From NCBI GenBank assembly GCA_017503545.1, contig JAFVSW010000280.1:1-40584 (forward strand): a stretch of DNA of 40,584 bases, written 5' to 3'. The notes under the pieces were generated by a model, which was not told the origin of the DNA, ran no database searches, and was given only the letters and a program-made list of their open reading frames with translations. The translations under genes were made by a program, and so were the position numbers. The stretch is from Lentisphaeria bacterium (GTDB lineage Bacteria > Verrucomicrobiota > Lentisphaeria > Victivallales > UBA1829). This document shows, piece by piece, positions 1 to 8,558 of this stretch. How positions within the stretch are numbered: the stretch's first letter is position 1; every line of letters begins with the position of its first letter.

Positions 1-1239
1 GGGGTTCGGGATATATCCGCTGTGATTGGTGTAAGTTCCGGTTCCGTTGGCAAGAGCTGTAATCATGCAGATCCGATCGGGGAAAATACCTTTTCTGACG
101 GTTAACCCGATTTCAGTGAATGGCTCGCTGGGCAAAGAGGCAAGCAGAAAAGAAGATCCGAATGAGATTCCAGTCAGATATAGCCGCATTTTTTCTTTTT
201 GAGCGGCTTTTTCCAATAATGCGGAAGCAAAATATTTCAGAACAGCCGGATCTCCTTTTGCAAGATCATTACTGTGAAGTGTTCCGGCATTGATGTCGGC
301 ATCCGGATATTTCGCAATAATTTCTTTGGCTTCTTCGATTTCTTCAGTGGAAATTTCCCGGGGCGATGTAACTGCCTCACCGAAAACTGTTTTCATGGAT
401 TCTCCGTCCACCGGAATCAAGGAAGCAAGAGCGTTCCAGACCGTTTCGGCGTAACCGGTTCCGATTCGTTCCGCCTCTTCATAAGAGTTTTGCTTATCCG
501 GATTTGTGATATCAACATGATTGATATTTCCTTCTGCCCCTGTCAAAGAGACGACCATGGAGTTTTCTCCCAGTTTCTGCTGGAGGAATCTTCTGTAAAA
601 TCCGGGCCAATCAGCGGAAACGCCATTTCCTCCGACTGTATCGGCATGATTGACAATACTTGTGATCAACAACTTGATTTTATCATTCTGTTTTACCGCG
701 AGGATGGGGATTTCCGGGTCGATTTCCCCTTCCGGGCGCAGAATTTCCGGATTAAACTTTCCGGGATTGGTCATAACGGTTCCGTTTTTCATCCAGTAAC
801 GGCGGTTGAAGATAAATCTGGAGTCGGAAGTCAACCCCTGAAAAAGTTCCCCCTGCTGTAATGTTCCGGCGGCTTCTTCGAGGGCTTCAGCAGCCTTTTC
901 TGCAAGAAACGGAACGTATTCGGGATTATGTCCCTGTCCGATCCGGACTTCCGGAGCAGTATGGGTATGAGTTGCACAAAGGGTGACATTTTTCCGGTTG
1001 AACTGGAACAGTCCCTTTTTTTGAATTGCCGTAAGGATCGCATCGCAGAGATAAAGCGGCATGCAGAGCAAATCAAAATGAAGAACAGCCGCATAATCCG
1101 GACCTTTTTTGAAGACAACAGCCCGAACTTCCAGATCATCTTTGACATGATCCCACATTCTGAGATTGAAATATCCTGCCAGAGAAATCGGCACTTTGGG
1201 ATTGATGATACGATGCGCTGTTCCAAATTCTATTTTCAT
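1..1239 (-). CDS. Neutral/alkaline ceramidase-like hydrolase, C-terminus cut by the window edge
   Basis: The reading frame starts at an ATG preceded by AGAAGGAG and runs 413 codons without a stop to the left edge, so the C-terminus is missing. An ATHTHTAPE motif (His91, His93) and a downstream VNHAD segment (around 197-200) match the zinc-binding histidine motifs of the neutral/alkaline non-lysosomal ceramidase family. The segment GAEGNINHVD (about 234-243) sits where classical ceramidases carry the GDVSPN-type motif with the nucleophilic serine; that serine is not obvious here. No signal peptide is visible, so the protein is probably cytoplasmic. In glycan-degrading PVC bacteria such proteins are often of unknown substrate, so lipid amidase activity should not be assumed. 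A sigma70-like promoter lies just upstream, and the preceding gene is closed by a terminator, so this is its own transcription unit. Confidence 0.75.
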   Translation of the reverse strand, partial: MKIEFGTAHRIINPKVPISLAGYFNLRMWDHVKDDLEVRAVVFKKGPDYAAVLHFDLLCMPLYLCDAILTAIQKKGLFQFNRKNVTLCATHTHTAPEVRIGQGHNPEYVPFLAEKAAEALEEAAGTLQQGELFQGLTSDSRFIFNRRYWMKNGTVMTNPGKFNPEILRPEGEIDPEIPILAVKQNDKIKLLITSIVNHADTVGGNGVSADWPGFYRRFLQQKLGENSMVVSLTGAEGNINHVDITNPDKQNSYEEAERIGTGYAETVWNALASLIPVDGESMKTVFGEAVTSPREISTEEIEEAKEIIAKYPDADINAGTLHSNDLAKGDPAVLKYFASALLEKAAQKEKMRLYLTGISFGSSFLLASLPSEPFTEIGLTVRKGIFPDRICMITALANGTGTYTNHSGYIPNP

Positions 1240-1271
1240 GATATTTGCTCCTTCTGTTCTTGCGATAACGT

Positions 1272-1299
1272 AATATAATTCTGGAATGTATTTTTTCAA
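1272..1299 (-). promoter_or_regulatory. Sigma70-like promoter of the ceramidase-like gene
   Basis: Read on the minus strand there is TTGAAA (1294-1299), a 16-bp spacer, and TATATT (1272-1277), about 30 bp ahead of the start codon at 1239. No experimental support. Confidence 0.45.
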
Positions 1300-1401
1300 G
1301 CAAAAAAAAAGTTGGGAGCCGGTACTCAACGGGGCTTTTTGCGGTCCAGTTTACTTTTTGACGATTATGATTTCTTTAATACACCGGAGCAGTGCCGGAA
1401 T

Positions 1402-1450
1402 AAAAAGCGGTCAAAAACCGGGGGAATGGATATCCGACCGGCTTTTGACC
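1402..1450 (-). terminator. Rho-independent terminator after the GntR-GH38 gene
   Basis: GGTCAAAAACCGG (1409-1421) pairs with CCGGCTTTTGACC (1438-1450). On the minus strand the stem is followed by a short T run (complement of 1402-1406). It lies 31 bp past the stop codon of the fusion gene. Confidence 0.7.
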
Positions 1451-1480
1451 GTTGCAATATTATACGCAGTTACAGGATGC

Positions 1481-4123
1481 TTATTTCAGTACAAATGTTC
1501 TGATTTCATACGGTTTGAAATTCAAATCTGCGGCATTTTCTTTTTCGCGGACCGTACCGTCGGCATCTGCGGCGTAAAGAGTCCGTCCGTCAAGCATGGA
1601 ACCGCTGATGGCTGCTGCCGTATAACGTCCCATTGTTTCATATACGCGGACAAGGATTCCGGCATCGCATTTACGGATGGCGGAGAATGCAATATTATCC
1701 CGTGAGAATGTAAGGACATTACCTTCCGGCACATTTTCTGCGATTACACGCGGCGGATGATTCAAAAGCTGTCCCAACTGTTCTGCATTGGCAAGATCCT
1801 GTGTGGGATGGGACTGGAAAGCGAATTCATATTCGCGCACACCATTTTCAAAACTACCGGGTTCCGGCATCAGATTACCGTCGAGGATTCGTGTACCGCT
1901 GCGGTTCAGTGCGACCAGGATGGAGCCGCTTTTGAGCTGATGGGAAGGTGTACCGATATTTGCGACTGTCAAACCGCCATTCATATCACTGTAATCGACC
2001 CAATTCAACGCGGGCCAATCGCCTTTTGCGGATTCATAATCTGAATCATGTGCAAGGAATTGAGCGGTATCAGTTTCATTTTCCGGGATTTCAAAATAAG
2101 GTTTACGTTCCATTGAACCGAACGGGACCTGATAGACGGGGTGTGCTGTATGGCAATCCACTGTTGTGGGGAAACAGATCATAGTTTTTGTATTGCGTCC
2201 GTGGAAATCGACAGAGATTTTGAGTTTGAAATGGTCTGTATGTTTCGGGAAAATGTATTCTTTCCGGAAAGAAAGACTTTCAAACCCGGGCCAATGATTC
2301 CCGGAGTTACCGTCTTCAGCCGGACCATCTTTGATATAACCTTCGGTCACGACCTTAAAGAACACGGGGCCTTCTTCGCAGGAAACGAGTTTTTCAGCGG
2401 TATCATTTCTGCGGACGACTTTACTTCCGGCATATCCTTCCTGCCACATGGTACCATATTCCGGACGCAAAACGATTTCTCCGAAATCATCTCCGAACAC
2501 ATTTTTACCGTTTTTGTTTTCGATACGTGCAATACCGCCAGTGAAGTCGGCTTTGTAATAATCGGTTTCAAACTTTGCAGCACATTTTTTTGCTGCGGCA
2601 GGGGCTTTCTTTGCGGTTTGGAATGTTTTGACAGAGAATGCACCGTCAAACTCAAAGAGATAGGAGTTCCCGTCTTTCTGCGAGGGAATACCGGCAGGGG
2701 GCACCGGTGCGGAAGCCAATTGGATTCCCTGTTTCTGATTCATGGCAAAGACAGAGAATTTGCCGGATTTGAGATTTGCCTTTGCGGGGGCAGTTTCTTT
2801 CAGGATATAATCCAATTTTTCCCGGACTTGTACGTTAGCGTGGTCGGTATGACATCCGCAGATTGCGTCATGGAAACCGACAAGGTAGAGTTGTTTCCAA
2901 ACGGGGGTAAAGTTCTTATGTTTACCTTTGCGGTAGAGGTCCAGCAATTCCGCTTCAAAGAGCTGATTTTCAGCTTTCCGGTTATTCAATTTGACACTGA
3001 TACGTGTGGTATAACATCCGGTAAGAGTGGGGTTGAATTCGCCGTAGATCTGGGGGACATTTTCTTTATCCGCGGCTTCAAAGAACGTTTTTGCGTTTTG
3101 ATAAGCGATTTTTCTTGCTGCTTTGCGGTTCAATGTTTCAATGATTTCAGAAAGATTTTCCAGAATCAATGCCTCTTCCGTGGTATAAATCATAATATAG
3201 TCAGAAGGATCTTTTTGTGCTTCCGCAAGCATCCGTGTCACACGGCTTACATTACTTTCATTCACAATACTGCCGCCTTCTCTGCCGATACCATGTCCGG
3301 TATAACGACCTTCACGCGCAGTTACATAAACAGGAGAACCATCCAATCCGATCCAGCGGAAAACGCCGTCCGCAGGGAAAGGCAATGCTTTCTGATCCCG
3401 GTTATTCAATCTGCCTGGGATCAGGTATTGGAAACCGGAAAGTTTTAAGATCTGGGGAATTTGTGAGCAAAGCCCGAACGCATCGGTCAAACTTGCCACA
3501 GGGGTATCACAGCCCCAAACTTCACGATAATATTTTTTACCATGCAGATGACACATCAATATTGCTTCCCCGGAAACCAGGTTCAAGTCCTGAATGGAGA
3601 ATGCGCCGCTTGGTTCCAATCTGCCTTCATTGATCAACTGTTGAATGTATTCGATATCGCCGGGTTCCTGTTCCACATACCGTTCCAGCACGGCAGATTG
3701 TTCGATCCCGAACGTAAAACGCGGATCTTTCCGGCTCATTTCCAATTCAAGTTTGATCTGTTTGCGGCGGATTTCATCATATTCATCGAAATTTCTGCGC
3801 CATACCAGGTCGTTATGATGAATGACGATAAAGGGCATGGGATTATTCTGTTCCCCGGCAGCGGCTGCAGCCTGTTCCGTTTCGGCTTTCTTCCGCACAT
3901 AATATCCGGAATGACCTTTGTTTTCAATGTATTTATCTTTGACCAGCGTCTGCAACGCATTCTGCACGACGGACAAAGAGGTATCAAACATTTTCTGCAT
4001 TTCTCTGACAGTGGTAAGACGATCACCTTCCTGTAACGTTCCATCCTCGATTTTTTTCTTGATTTCGGAAACGATCCGTTTTCCTTTCGGCATGTTTTTG
4101 TTCATTTTCATAAAATACCCCAT
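1481..4123 (-). CDS. GntR-type DNA-binding domain fused to a GH38 alpha-mannosidase-like domain
   Basis: Residues about 12-80 form a GntR winged helix (IKKKIEDGTL, LTTVREMQKMF, then SGYYVRKK). A short Ala-rich linker (84-90) leads into a glycoside hydrolase family 38 domain. GH38 landmarks are all present: IHHNDLVW (His103, Asp105, the HxD zinc ligands), LTDAFG (Asp214, position of the nucleophile in the DPFGHS motif), the TGCYTTR...LNNRKAE helix region (368-385), and FHDAICG (His418, the third zinc-ligand histidine). GntR proteins normally carry UTRA or FCD sensor domains, so a glycosidase in that position suggests a one-component regulator sensing an alpha-mannoside-like ligand, or a DNA-tethered enzyme. 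No signal peptide, so cytoplasmic. The first ATG has no ribosome site; an in-frame ATG at 4111 follows TGGGG and may be the real start (876 aa). The gene has its own terminator and a promoter overlapped by inverted repeats, suggesting autoregulation. Confidence 0.88.
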   Translation of the reverse strand: MGYFMKMNKNMPKGKRIVSEIKKKIEDGTLQEGDRLTTVREMQKMFDTSLSVVQNALQTLVKDKYIENKGHSGYYVRKKAETEQAAAAAGEQNNPMPFIVIHHNDLVWRRNFDEYDEIRRKQIKLELEMSRKDPRFTFGIEQSAVLERYVEQEPGDIEYIQQLINEGRLEPSGAFSIQDLNLVSGEAILMCHLHGKKYYREVWGCDTPVASLTDAFGLCSQIPQILKLSGFQYLIPGRLNNRDQKALPFPADGVFRWIGLDGSPVYVTAREGRYTGHGIGREGGSIVNESNVSRVTRMLAEAQKDPSDYIMIYTTEEALILENLSEIIETLNRKAARKIAYQNAKTFFEAADKENVPQIYGEFNPTLTGCYTTRISVKLNNRKAENQLFEAELLDLYRKGKHKNFTPVWKQLYLVGFHDAICGCHTDHANVQVREKLDYILKETAPAKANLKSGKFSVFAMNQKQGIQLASAPVPPAGIPSQKDGNSYLFEFDGAFSVKTFQTAKKAPAAAKKCAAKFETDYYKADFTGGIARIENKNGKNVFGDDFGEIVLRPEYGTMWQEGYAGSKVVRRNDTAEKLVSCEEGPVFFKVVTEGYIKDGPAEDGNSGNHWPGFESLSFRKEYIFPKHTDHFKLKISVDFHGRNTKTMICFPTTVDCHTAHPVYQVPFGSMERKPYFEIPENETDTAQFLAHDSDYESAKGDWPALNWVDYSDMNGGLTVANIGTPSHQLKSGSILVALNRSGTRILDGNLMPEPGSFENGVREYEFAFQSHPTQDLANAEQLGQLLNHPPRVIAENVPEGNVLTFSRDNIAFSAIRKCDAGILVRVYETMGRYTAAAISGSMLDGRTLYAADADGTVREKENAADLNFKPYEIRTFVLK

Positions 4124-4141
4124 TGTTTGGTTTGTAATAAT

Positions 4142-4153
4142 ACAATGTATTGT
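4142..4153. promoter_or_regulatory. Operator-like palindrome upstream of the GntR-GH38 gene
   Basis: ACAAT-GT-ATTGT, arms perfectly complementary around a 2-bp centre, in the untranslated leader between the predicted promoter and the start codon. The size and symmetry suit a winged-helix dimer site; binding by the downstream-encoded GntR domain is an inference. Confidence 0.4.
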
Positions 4154-4155
4154 GT

Positions 4156-4198
4156 TGTTCGGTTTTTTATACTATAATTGCCGAACATAAAAATACAA
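4156..4198 (-). promoter_or_regulatory. Promoter with overlapping inverted repeat, GntR-GH38 gene
   Basis: On the minus strand TTGTAT (4193-4198), a 16-bp spacer and TATAGT (4171-4176) form a sigma70-like promoter. The inverted repeat TGTTCGG (4156-4162) / CCGAACA (4181-4187) flanks the -10 box, one arm in the spacer and one near the expected start, a classic arrangement for repression. Confidence 0.45.
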
Positions 4199-4300
4199 GT
4201 CCGCAAAAATGATTTTTATGAAAAAAATTACAGTCCCGGTGCTTTTTTTGAAAATCTTATGCGATATTTGTGATAGCGTCAGGTGTTTGTTTAAAATGAA

Positions 4301-4348
4301 AAACCGGAATTGCCTGTTCCGGAGAGCAGGGGATTCCGGTTTGTTTTT
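4301..4348 (-). terminator. Rho-independent terminator after the FAD oxidoreductase gene
   Basis: AAACCGGAAT (4301-4310) pairs with ATTCCGGTTT (4333-4342), with a smaller inner stem CCTG/CAGG. T runs occur on both sides, so it could work in both directions; the minus-strand gene ending at 4376 is the obvious client. Confidence 0.65.
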
Positions 4349-4375
4349 TGTGTGTCAGGAAGAACGTGGAGTCAA

Positions 4376-5710
4376 TTAAAGCAATGCCCCCATTTTCACC
4401 AATTCCCGGCGGACATCTTTTCCATCCAGGGCAGAGACATCGGTTCCGGATTTTGCGCTCATTGCAGCAGCGGCACCGGCAGCTTGTCCGATTGAAACCA
4501 CAGTCGGCATAATCCGGCAGCTGGAATGGAGGGCATGATCAACAGAGATACAGCGTGAACCGACGGTCAGGTTCTTCACATTCTGCGGGACGATACAGCC
4601 GTATGGGATTTCATAGAAATCAGTGCGATCCATACGAATGATTTCGGTACCGGTTCCGAGAGGATTGTGAATATCGATTGTATAATTACAGCGAGCGATG
4701 GCATCATCAAATTTCGCAGCATTCATAAAATCGTTTTTTGTGATATAATTCAGACCGCGGATACGGCGGCTTTCCCGGATACCTACATGGGATGCAAAGG
4801 ATTGGAGGCTTGCATTTTCGTAACCGGGGATCGTATCACGGAACCATTTGAAAATTTCTTTGACCTGGCGATGCCCTTCCAGTTCTGCCTCGGAAAGTTC
4901 CATGCCGTTGACGGCAGATTTCATCACGATACGTGTGGTATTGAAATGGCGCGTATTTTTATCAAGGCTTTCAAAAATGAGCAGATTTTCTCTTGGACAC
5001 TTGATTTCGCCTTTTTCTTTTGCTTCCAGATACCGTTTCTGCAATTCCTCGTTGGGGGGGATACGGCTGATATCAATATCTTTGATTTTGAAACAGCTTG
5101 TCATCGGCTGACAATAACCGGATTCCCCGCCGAATTCACTGGGGGCACCAGCCAATACAGACAAATCACCGTCCCCTGTACTGTCAACAAAGGCTTTTGC
5201 GCGGATGGCAACGAATCCGGATTTGGAAAGGAAAATGGCTTCCGTGATATGTCCGTCATCATCCATTTTTACATCAGCCAGGGTATGATGATAAATGATT
5301 TTGACACCGGCTTCCAGACAAAGATCTTCGATGGCAAGGGAAGAGATTTCTTTTGAAACTTTGGCTACAACAGCTTCCACATTTTCTTCGCATACTTTCC
5401 GCAGTTCAGGCGGATAATATGTATTCATTTTGCTTACCCAATCTGTGTAAACGGGGCGGTCGAGCGTATAAAGTTTGTCTTTTCCTTCTTCATTTTTACG
5501 GGAGAGATGACTGGGCATAAACGGAGAGACTTCCCCTTGTGCGGACATGCCGCCGAGGATACCATAGCGTTCCACCAGAATGACTTTTGCGCCCATTCTG
5601 GCTGCCATTACGGAGGCACCCAAGCCGCCGGGACCACCGCCGATGACGAGGACATCTGCTTCTGCGATTACGGGAATATCTTTGTTCAACTGATATTGTA
5701 TTGTACTCAT
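4376..5710 (-). CDS. FAD-dependent oxidoreductase
   Basis: A 444-aa protein with an N-terminal dinucleotide-binding motif VLVIGGGPGGLGASVMAARM (residues 20-39) followed by an acidic LVER strand end, typical of the FAD_oxidored family. The LGGMSAQGEVSPF segment matches the substrate-side loop seen in many PVC and Bacteroidota members annotated only as FAD-dependent oxidoreductases. STGDGDLSVLAGAP (about 175-188) is the second conserved FAD-contact motif, and a C-terminal IGQAAGAAAAM helix completes the fold. No signal peptide. Ribosome site AAGG lies upstream of the ATG. Its substrate is unknown; its position behind a GntR-glycosidase suggests a sugar or polyol derivative, but each gene appears to have its own terminator, so co-regulation is not shown. 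Confidence 0.85.
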   Translation of the reverse strand: MSTIQYQLNKDIPVIAEADVLVIGGGPGGLGASVMAARMGAKVILVERYGILGGMSAQGEVSPFMPSHLSRKNEEGKDKLYTLDRPVYTDWVSKMNTYYPPELRKVCEENVEAVVAKVSKEISSLAIEDLCLEAGVKIIYHHTLADVKMDDDGHITEAIFLSKSGFVAIRAKAFVDSTGDGDLSVLAGAPSEFGGESGYCQPMTSCFKIKDIDISRIPPNEELQKRYLEAKEKGEIKCPRENLLIFESLDKNTRHFNTTRIVMKSAVNGMELSEAELEGHRQVKEIFKWFRDTIPGYENASLQSFASHVGIRESRRIRGLNYITKNDFMNAAKFDDAIARCNYTIDIHNPLGTGTEIIRMDRTDFYEIPYGCIVPQNVKNLTVGSRCISVDHALHSSCRIMPTVVSIGQAAGAAAAMSAKSGTDVSALDGKDVRRELVKMGALL

Positions 5711-5871
5711 GCTGAAAAACCTTATATTTTGTTTTAAGTTGTTGTACTCTTGCGTACTATATCATATGAAACAAACATTTTCAAGAATAAAAATCCATTT
5801 TTTTTTGAATATGTTCTGTCTTTTCAGCCAATTAATGAGTTACATAGAACAGAGAAGGAGATTGAAAAAGT

Positions 5872-6228
5872 ATGAGTATGGAAAATCTTATGTCAGGCAT
5901 GTTCGGTGCATTGCTTGTCACCGTGTTTGATTTTGTGCTGCTGCAGAAACAAACAAAAATGGAAAACCGGCTGAATGTGCTGGAAGATGAAAAACTGAGC
6001 AGTCTGGAACGGAAACTGGACAAACATGTGGAAGCGGACCGGAGTCAGGAGATTCTGACGGAACTGCGGAATCTGGGTGGCGCAGTGATGCGTCTTTCGG
6101 ATTCCACTGCCCGGTCATTGGAAAATATTGCGAGTCAGAATTCCCGGCTTGCTGCCCACGATTTGTATTTTCAGGAATTAAACGAAAACGTAAAAGAACA
6201 TATCAGGATCTATCATCATGGCAAGTAA
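5872..6228 (+). CDS. Small membrane-anchored coiled-coil protein of a Mu-like packaging cassette
   Basis: A 118-aa protein with one N-terminal hydrophobic stretch (GALLVTVFDFVLL, residues 11-23) followed by a charged coiled-coil region (about 28-60). This architecture matches the DUF2730 proteins encoded just ahead of the packaging genes in Mu-like phages (the Mu gp25 position), but that assignment rests on size, topology and order rather than clear sequence identity. AGAAGGAG lies 11 bp ahead of the ATG; a second ATG two codons in is possible. It is the first of five plus-strand genes surrounded by minus-strand genes, and its end overlaps the next gene by 11 bp. Confidence 0.75.
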   Translation: MSMENLMSGMFGALLVTVFDFVLLQKQTKMENRLNVLEDEKLSSLERKLDKHVEADRSQEILTELRNLGGAVMRLSDSTARSLENIASQNSRLAAHDLYFQELNENVKEHIRIYHHGK

Positions 6229-6514
6229 TAAACAATTCCGTATCCGGCGGGCGATTGTCCGCACGATTTATGACTATACCTGCGGGCAGGATCTGGAGAC
6301 CGTTTTGTGTTCCCCGGAACTGATGTTGGAAAATCCTTCCGCAGAAGCCGCCATGGCAGAGTGGCTTACGTTGATCGATGCCGGATTTCTTGTCCCTCTG
6401 CCCGGTTATGACCGTAAAGTTTGCAAACTGGCGGTATCCATCCGCCGGGGAATGGATGCATCCGGCGGTATCCTTCCCCGGCATCCGATATTGTTCGGAC
6501 ATCGGGTGATGTGA
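6218..6514 (+). CDS. Small winged-helix-like protein of the Mu-like cassette
   Basis: A 98-aa basic protein whose start overlaps the previous gene. The pattern RRAIVRTIYDYT...AAMAEWLTLIDAGFLVPLPG...KLAVSIRRGMD looks like a short winged helix: helix, recognition helix, then a wing ending in a strand. Mu-like phages carry a protein of similar size (gp26 position) between the DUF2730 gene and the small terminase, so it is probably the positional counterpart. I see no diagnostic catalytic motif. Its stop is followed 2 bp later by the next start, so translation is likely coupled. Confidence 0.65.
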   Translation: MASNKQFRIRRAIVRTIYDYTCGQDLETVLCSPELMLENPSAEAAMAEWLTLIDAGFLVPLPGYDRKVCKLAVSIRRGMDASGGILPRHPILFGHRVM

Positions 6515-6516
6515 TT

Positions 6517-7113
6517 ATGGCGCGGAATCCATATTACCGATTGAGTTGGAAAGTGCGGAGCCGTATTCTGGAATGTCTGAAAGAGGATTTGACGGTGGAG
6601 GATATGGTTGCCGATCCCGTTATTTCCGCCGCACTGCAGGAGAAAAAGATTCTATTGACGGATGATATTCTGGAAGGTATCCGCCGGAGCCGGGAATATC
6701 TCACCTACAAAGAACGGGCGGAAAAAGACGCGGAAAGCCGATCCGCGGAAATGATCGCTGCCGCCGTTTTGAATCATTCTTCCGCCCTGAAAAATGTCAC
6801 GGATAATGCAAAATATGAATTGGCATTGGTCGTGCGTGATCTTCTTTCCGATACCTCGGATTTGCCGGATGTGACGGAAAAGATTAAAGCGGTGCGTGCA
6901 TTGGCGCAATGTCTTGCTTCTCTTGGTACGGCGGCACTGGAACGGAAGATTGCGCGGCGTGACACATTGATCGCCGGCTTGAAACAGGAAAATCTCCGTC
7001 TGGAATCGGAAATACACCGTCTGGAAGCCGAATTGCAATTATGGAAAGAGCGTGCAGGCACAGCGGATGCCGCACGGATCGTTACGGAATTAAACAAACA
7101 GGTCGGCTTATGA
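6517..7113 (+). CDS. Mu gp27-like (DUF3486-like) small terminase subunit candidate
   Basis: The frame is open from 6421, but the start beginning MARNPYYRLSWKVRSRI at 6517 fits best: it follows the previous stop by 2 bp and has GGTGAT upstream, giving 198 aa. The N-terminus (basic, then a helical DNA-binding-like segment to about residue 60) and the long helical remainder resemble DUF3486 proteins such as Mu gp27, the small terminase subunit that recognises phage DNA. A strong coiled coil (about 150-185: LKQENLRLESEIHRLEAELQ split over heptads) would support oligomerisation. It overlaps the large terminase gene by an ATGA junction. Homology to gp27 is weaker than the gp28 match of the next gene and is partly argued from order. 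Confidence 0.65.
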   Translation: MARNPYYRLSWKVRSRILECLKEDLTVEDMVADPVISAALQEKKILLTDDILEGIRRSREYLTYKERAEKDAESRSAEMIAAAVLNHSSALKNVTDNAKYELALVVRDLLSDTSDLPDVTEKIKAVRALAQCLASLGTAALERKIARRDTLIAGLKQENLRLESEIHRLEAELQLWKERAGTADAARIVTELNKQVGL

Positions 7114-8558
7114 AATTTCTACCTTATCAGAAACGTTGGATCCTGGATGATTCTCCGTTGAAATTATATGAAAAGACCCGGCGTGGCGGCATTACCTTTG
7201 CCACCAGTTACCGGGCGGTGATCAAATGTTTGAAACGGGGAGACGGTTTCATCCAATGGGTTTCCAGCCGGGATGAAGTCACGGCAAAAGAATTCATTAC
7301 GGATTATGTGGCAAAATGGGCAAAACTCGCCAATACATCCGTCCGCGGACTGGATGGTTCCTGTGTGGAGATCGTGGATGAAAAGCACGGTATTTCTGCG
7401 CGTACCGTCAAATTCCGCAATGGGGCGCGAATCGTTTCCTTGAGTTCCAATCCGTTAGCGTTTGCGGGCAAAGGCGGCGATGTCCTTGTCGATGAATGGG
7501 ATCTGCACCCTGATCAGGCTGCCGTCTACGACATGGCGTTCCCGTGCATTACCTGGGGCGGACAATTGGAATTGGTTTCCGCGTACAGTGCATCCGGGTC
7601 TGATCAAACGGAATTTGCACGGCTTTGTACGGCTTGCCGGAACGGGGAACGCCCGGATATCAGTTTTCACCGGACGACGATTCTGGATGCCGTAGAAGAA
7701 GGGTTTGTAGAGACGGTGAACGAAGTCAAAGCGGAACGGGGAATGCCGCCTTTGACCAGAGAAGAATTTCTCGCCGGGTTGGAACAGGGCTGCCGTTCCC
7801 GGACAGCATACGAAAGTCAATATTTATGTATTCCCAACCGGACCGGGGGAGAACAATTGATTCCGCCCGGAGATTTACGCAATGCCATGTGTAATGAACG
7901 GAATTTTTTGCGTTTTCATAATGACGATTGTGACCGGATCCCAGCGGATTGGATGGATTATCGATTCTGGCAGGAACAGCTTCCGTATGAACAATATGTT
8001 TTTGGATATGATATTGCGCGAACCGGAGACTTATCGTCGATTTGGATTATTTCCGTGGAGGGTGATCTTCTTTATTCGGCGGCAGTAATCACGTTGAAAA
8101 ACTGTCCGTTCGGGATACAGAAGAATATCATACGTGCCATTCTGGATTCATCCTGTAATATCAGCGGTTGTGCAGATAAAACGGGTCTTGGCATGGCGGT
8201 TTGCGAAGAGTTGCAGGAACAATATCCGGACCGGTTCAGCGGGCTGAATTTTTCTGCTGAAAAATTTTCTCTTGCTATCGGCTTGAAAACGGCATTTGAA
8301 CAGAAATATATTCGAATACCGTCATCCGAACCGGAAATTGCGGCAGATCTTGCGGGAATCCGGAAAAGTGCTTCGCTGTCCGGCAAATTATGTTTTACGG
8401 AATCGAAAAATCTGCTGCTGCCATCCAGTCATTGTGATATTGCCTGGAGTTGCGCATTGGCAATCCGTGCTGCATCGGAACAGATTCCGGCTGCGGATGC
8501 CGCCTTTACCGATGAACTTGAATCAACCTCTACCTTTGAAAGACGTATTTTACGATGA
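7110..8558 (+). CDS. Mu gp28-like terminase large subunit
   Basis: Starting at the ATGA junction (7110) the product is 482 aa. The N-terminal YQKRWILDDSP and the deviant Walker A YEKTRRGGITFA (20-31) are characteristic of Mu gp28-type large terminases. Walker B is DVLVDEW (124-130, Asp128-Glu129), with a coupling-like SAYSASGS (157-164). The RNase H-like nuclease domain has YDIARTGDLSS (Asp301), ADKTGLG (Asp356) and HCDIAWS (Asp443), the expected three acidic residues, so the ATPase and nuclease both look intact. In phages this motor cuts and pumps DNA into a procapsid through a portal. Here no portal, capsid, protease, tail, integrase or transposase gene is present on either side, and the next gene is not a portal. 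Confidence 0.9.
   Translation: MKFLPYQKRWILDDSPLKLYEKTRRGGITFATSYRAVIKCLKRGDGFIQWVSSRDEVTAKEFITDYVAKWAKLANTSVRGLDGSCVEIVDEKHGISARTVKFRNGARIVSLSSNPLAFAGKGGDVLVDEWDLHPDQAAVYDMAFPCITWGGQLELVSAYSASGSDQTEFARLCTACRNGERPDISFHRTTILDAVEEGFVETVNEVKAERGMPPLTREEFLAGLEQGCRSRTAYESQYLCIPNRTGGEQLIPPGDLRNAMCNERNFLRFHNDDCDRIPADWMDYRFWQEQLPYEQYVFGYDIARTGDLSSIWIISVEGDLLYSAAVITLKNCPFGIQKNIIRAILDSSCNISGCADKTGLGMAVCEELQEQYPDRFSGLNFSAEKFSLAIGLKTAFEQKYIRIPSSEPEIAADLAGIRKSASLSGKLCFTESKNLLLPSSHCDIAWSCALAIRAASEQIPAADAAFTDELESTSTFERRILR

Noticed and set aside
274-861. A 195-codon plus-strand frame at the left end
   Set aside because: Antisense to the ceramidase-like gene, which runs off the edge and has a strong ribosome site and family motifs.
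2141-3448. A 435-codon plus-strand frame inside the GntR-GH38 gene
   Set aside because: Phe/Cys-rich antisense frame with no motif, opposite a frame with clear domain matches.
5711-5871. Attachment site or target duplication on the left of the terminase cassette
   Set aside because: No direct repeat matching the right junction near 9239 could be seen by eye.
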